Shown here: one piece after another, positions 42,656-45,072 of the stretch
Position numbering within the stretch: position 1 is the stretch's first letter
How the letters are laid out: the number at the start of each line of letters is the position of its first letter
Assembly (NCBI RefSeq): GCF_000143415.4
Contig: NW_003314342.1
Location: forward strand, 512,217-557,288
Length of the DNA stretch: 45,072 nucleotides
Reading direction: 5' to 3'
Source of the DNA: Selaginella moellendorffii
Taxonomy: Eukaryota > Streptophyta > Lycopodiopsida > Selaginellales > Selaginellaceae
Position numbers and translations under genes: made by a program
The notes under the pieces: generated by a model
Told to the model about the DNA's origin: nothing
Databases searched by the model: none
Seen by the model: only the letters and a program-made list of their open reading frames with translations

Positions 42656-43002
42656 TTTTGCAACTTATCCTTAAAGATTTATGGTTAATAAACTATTTAC
42701 AGTCATAATTTACTTTAAATCAACTGCACTTAGAAGTGTTCCATTTACTAATAGATATTGGTTTTCGATCATTGCCAATTTTTTATTATTATTAAATTGC
42801 CATTAATGCTTGCAAATCAATATATATATTCCTTACAAATTACCTTTAATATGTCTTCATAAAGACTATTCATTTTAAGATTTCTACATAGAAGACCATC
42901 ACAATTCTATATAAAGTTTAAATTAATATAGAAAAGCAAGCTTAACATTAAAAATAAATTGCTGCGCGTTGCGTTGCAGCAACGCTTGGTTTGCTTTTGT
43001 TT
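42656..43002 (-). mobile_element. AT-rich 3' flank of the Helentron-like element
   Basis: Composition changes sharply at about 42,656, from balanced gene sequence to AT-rich DNA. The stretch holds no gene. It lies 3' of the helicase stop codon on the minus strand and includes the hairpin at 42,962-42,985. The phrase AAACTTTATATAG (minus strand, near 42,907-42,919) could be part of the element terminus, but the exact end cannot be fixed from one copy. Confidence 0.45.
42962..42985 (-). other. GC-rich overlapping hairpins after the helicase stop
   Basis: GCGTTGC-A-GCAACGC (42,971-42,985) is a perfect 7-bp inverted repeat. An alternative hairpin pairs TTGCTGC with GCAGCAA (minus strand, spanning about 42,960-42,983) around a 10-base loop. 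Both stand out as GC-rich in AT-rich DNA, 18 bp after the stop codon. Subterminal hairpins near the 3' end are typical of rolling-circle elements and act as termination signals; the link here is inferred. Confidence 0.65.
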
Positions 43003-45072
43003 TTAAATATTTTTTATTATGATATATAATTTGTTATGATCTGTCCAATATGCAGGTGCTATTCCTGCTTTTGTATATATTATATCTTTTATCCATATAT
43101 GATCTATTAATTTATTATTACGTGTATTGTGTTTTATTATTTGTATATATCCTTCTTTCTCCATTATTGTTTGAAGTGGTTTTACTTCTTCTATTTGGTA
43201 GTCAATATTAAAATCTCCTGTAATTATTACTGGTTTTTTATTATCTATTTTCTGTATATATTTTTGTAGTTGTTTTATGAATATATGTATATTTGTTCCA
43301 GGTTTTCTATGTAAATTTATTATCTGTAATTGTTTTTTATTTTTTTCTAGTGATACATATGACATTGCCATTGTTTCTGTTTTTAAATGTTCTACTATTT
43401 CTGATTTGTAGTCATTTGTATGCAATATTGCTATATGTGGGGGTTGTTCATGTATATATGATTTATATTTATTAAAATATAAATCCTCATGTTTTTGTGT
43501 TCTTACTTCTTGCATACATATTATATCTGATGTTAATAATTGTGAATCACTCTTTATATCTTCGTGATGTGCAGTAATAGATCTTGTATTTAGAACTTGT
43601 ATAATTGTTTGGTTAGCTGTTTTTTCTTCTTGTAAATCTATTAGATCAATTTGCCATGGTGCTTCTGTTGTCATTCTTATTATTTCTTTAGCTGCATCTT
43701 TATTGATTTTAATATGTTTATGTTCAATTGGTCTATATAAATGTATCCCTTTTAATGTTTGTGCTCTTGATAATGCAATATATGCTTGTCCTGGATATTT
43801 TGTTTTATATGGGTCATATCCTAATTGCATAACTGTTGATCCTTGTGCTCTATGTATTGTTCTTCCTGCGCACGGTTGTACTGGAAATTGGGTTCTACTT
43901 ATAACATAGTTTTTATTTTTAGTAATATTTATTGTTCTTGTTATTTTTTTTATTGGTGTCCAGTTTTTTTCATTATTTTGCTTTATTGTTATGTTTTCTT
44001 TAGCTCTTGTTTTTTCACCTGTTTTTATATTTGGGTATTCTATCCACATTATTTGTTCTTCTTCAATCTGGGTTACATCTTGTAATACTCCATCTGCTCC
44101 ATTTACTAATCCATCTTCTGTTGCTATATTTTGTGTTATTTCAATTGCCATTTTCTTTTTCAAATGTAATATTTTATGTAGTCCTTGTGTTTTTCTTGTG
44201 TCATCTGGCAGCGAAAAATGTGTAGGACAGGAATTTCCATGTTTGTCTTGTGCTTCTATAATTATATCTTTACCTTGTATGTGTTGTATTATTTTTTCAT
44301 TATGTTCTCTTACTTGTTCATTAGTTGCAAATATAGAATAGTATTCTGTGTTATATGTATCTGTAATGACTTGTTTATTTATATATTCTAGCTCTTTATC
44401 TGTTTGTTCTCCTATTTTTATTTTATTTAAAGCTTTTATAAAGATTATATCATCTTTTTGCCTCATTATTTCAGTAAGTTCATAGATTTTAAAATTATTT
44501 TTCCATGGGTGGTGTATGGAGACATCATTTTCAGGTCTATATGTTTTTGTTGAATAAATTGGTGTTTCAAATGTAGGATTTAATTGATAGAAATCACCTG
44601 TAAATATACAATCCATCCCACCAAAGTCTATTCCATATGTTGTTTTGAAGCTTTCACATCTTCTATTTATATCTTGTAGCATTTCTATACTTACCATTGA
44701 TATTTCATCTATTACTAAACATTTTATTGTTGAAAACTTTCTTTTATATTTATCTAATGTGTCATTTGTTAATATTGTTTGACATTGTTTTGATGCTTCT
44801 GGTCGAAATGCAAAAGCTGAATGTATTGTTGAACCATTTATATTACAAGATGCTTTTCCTGTAGGTGCTGTTATTAATATTGTTTGTCCTGGTTCATTAT
44901 TTATATCTTGGTTTGTTTTATAATATCGTTTGAGTGTTTCTATAAGTGTATTTAAAAGCATTGATTTTCCAATTCCTGCTCCTCCTGTTAAAAATAAGCA
45001 CAATTGTTTGTTAGGTTGTTTTATTTTTTTCAATATGAAGTCATCATGTATTATTCTTTGCTTTTTATTAAG
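43003..45072 (-). CDS. Helentron-type PIF1-like helicase fused to an EEP endonuclease (N-terminus outside window)
   Basis: One uninterrupted frame runs from the window edge to TAA at 43,003-43,005, at least 689 codons; the start lies to the right. Numbering from the TTG at 45,033, the helicase shows GGAGIGKS (Walker A, 17-24), CLVIDEIS (Walker B, 105-112), GDFYQLNP (146-153), HRAQGST (394-400) and IALSRAQ (419-425), the SF1B PIF1 motifs. From about residue 478 an endonuclease/exonuclease/phosphatase domain follows: LNTRS, MQEVR (Glu 509), ITGDFNID (604-611), DHIW (644-647) and YWTDHNK, with its catalytic acids and His intact. Helicase plus EEP is known from Helentrons, whose Rep domain precedes the helicase. 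Codons are extremely A/T-biased (AAA, ATA, AAT), unlike host genes. An intact frame suggests recent activity. Confidence 0.85.
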   Translation of the reverse strand, partial: LNKKQRIIHDDFILKKIKQPNKQLCLFLTGGAGIGKSMLLNTLIETLKRYYKTNQDINNEPGQTILITAPTGKASCNINGSTIHSAFAFRPEASKQCQTILTNDTLDKYKRKFSTIKCLVIDEISMVSIEMLQDINRRCESFKTTYGIDFGGMDCIFTGDFYQLNPTFETPIYSTKTYRPENDVSIHHPWKNNFKIYELTEIMRQKDDIIFIKALNKIKIGEQTDKELEYINKQVITDTYNTEYYSIFATNEQVREHNEKIIQHIQGKDIIIEAQDKHGNSCPTHFSLPDDTRKTQGLHKILHLKKKMAIEITQNIATEDGLVNGADGVLQDVTQIEEEQIMWIEYPNIKTGEKTRAKENITIKQNNEKNWTPIKKITRTINITKNKNYVISRTQFPVQPCAGRTIHRAQGSTVMQLGYDPYKTKYPGQAYIALSRAQTLKGIHLYRPIEHKHIKINKDAAKEIIRMTTEAPWQIDLIDLQEEKTANQTIIQVLNTRSITAHHEDIKSDSQLLTSDIICMQEVRTQKHEDLYFNKYKSYIHEQPPHIAILHTNDYKSEIVEHLKTETMAMSYVSLEKNKKQLQIINLHRKPGTNIHIFIKQLQKYIQKIDNKKPVIITGDFNIDYQIEEVKPLQTIMEKEGYIQIIKHNTRNNKLIDHIWIKDIIYTKAGIAPAYWTDHNKLYIIIKNI

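Noticed and set aside
43293-44391. Several hydrophobic + strand frames that look like membrane proteins
   Set aside because: They are antisense to the helicase-EEP frame; T-rich complements of Lys/Asn/Ile codons give Phe/Leu-rich nonsense.

Overview
The window looks like nuclear DNA of a land plant, probably a lycophyte of the Selaginella type. The intact genes have very short spliceosomal introns (46-87 bp in a 14-exon gene). The gene set is plant-specific: an ALF4/glomulin homologue, a CLE signalling peptide, a dirigent protein and a plastid-type NTF2-like protein. The organism is inferred from this; no species marker is present. About 36 kb are transposon-derived or duplicated, and genes lie in one small island at 36.2-42.7 kb.

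1-13,748 is a nested LTR-retrotransposon complex. The host is a decayed Ty3/gypsy chromovirus on the + strand: pol 6,731-10,027 resuming at 11,732-11,817, 3' UTR 11,818-12,218, 3' LTR 12,219-13,748. Two elements of the same LTR family have inserted into it in the opposite orientation. One is a non-coding LARD-like element (<1-6,725) with a minus-strand primer-binding site. The other is a solo LTR (10,028-11,731) flanked by a perfect 5-bp target duplication (CGGGG) inside the chromodomain codons. The LTRs carry 6-bp and 11/12-bp minisatellites and a 20-C tract. The integrase gene also holds a 47-bp segment with exact intron structure.

13,749-35,655 holds three same-direction copies (A 14,148-17,990; B 20,944-24,044; C ~30,730-35,655) of an AT-rich segment. 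It encodes a small secreted protein of unrecognised family. Only copy A has an intact frame. The copies are separated by three broken gypsy elements: gypsy-2 on - (17,991-20,943), a + fragment (24,045-25,137), and gypsy-3 on - (about 25,990-30,309, with a second gag fragment beside it).

35,656-42,645 is the gene island: a CLE prepropeptide (36,244-36,573, -), an ALF4-like gene (38,720-41,131, -, 14 exons), a dirigent protein (41,276-41,815, +) sharing a 144-bp divergent promoter with ALF4, and an NTF2/SnoaL-like gene (41,867-42,645, -, 5 exons) that is tail-to-tail with the dirigent gene.

42,656-45,072 is abruptly AT-rich. It carries the 3' part of a large minus-strand reading frame joining a PIF1-like helicase to an endonuclease/exonuclease/phosphatase domain. 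This is the architecture of Helentron-type rolling-circle transposons. A GC-rich palindromic hairpin lies just after its stop codon. The frame is open through the window edge and has no disabling mutation.
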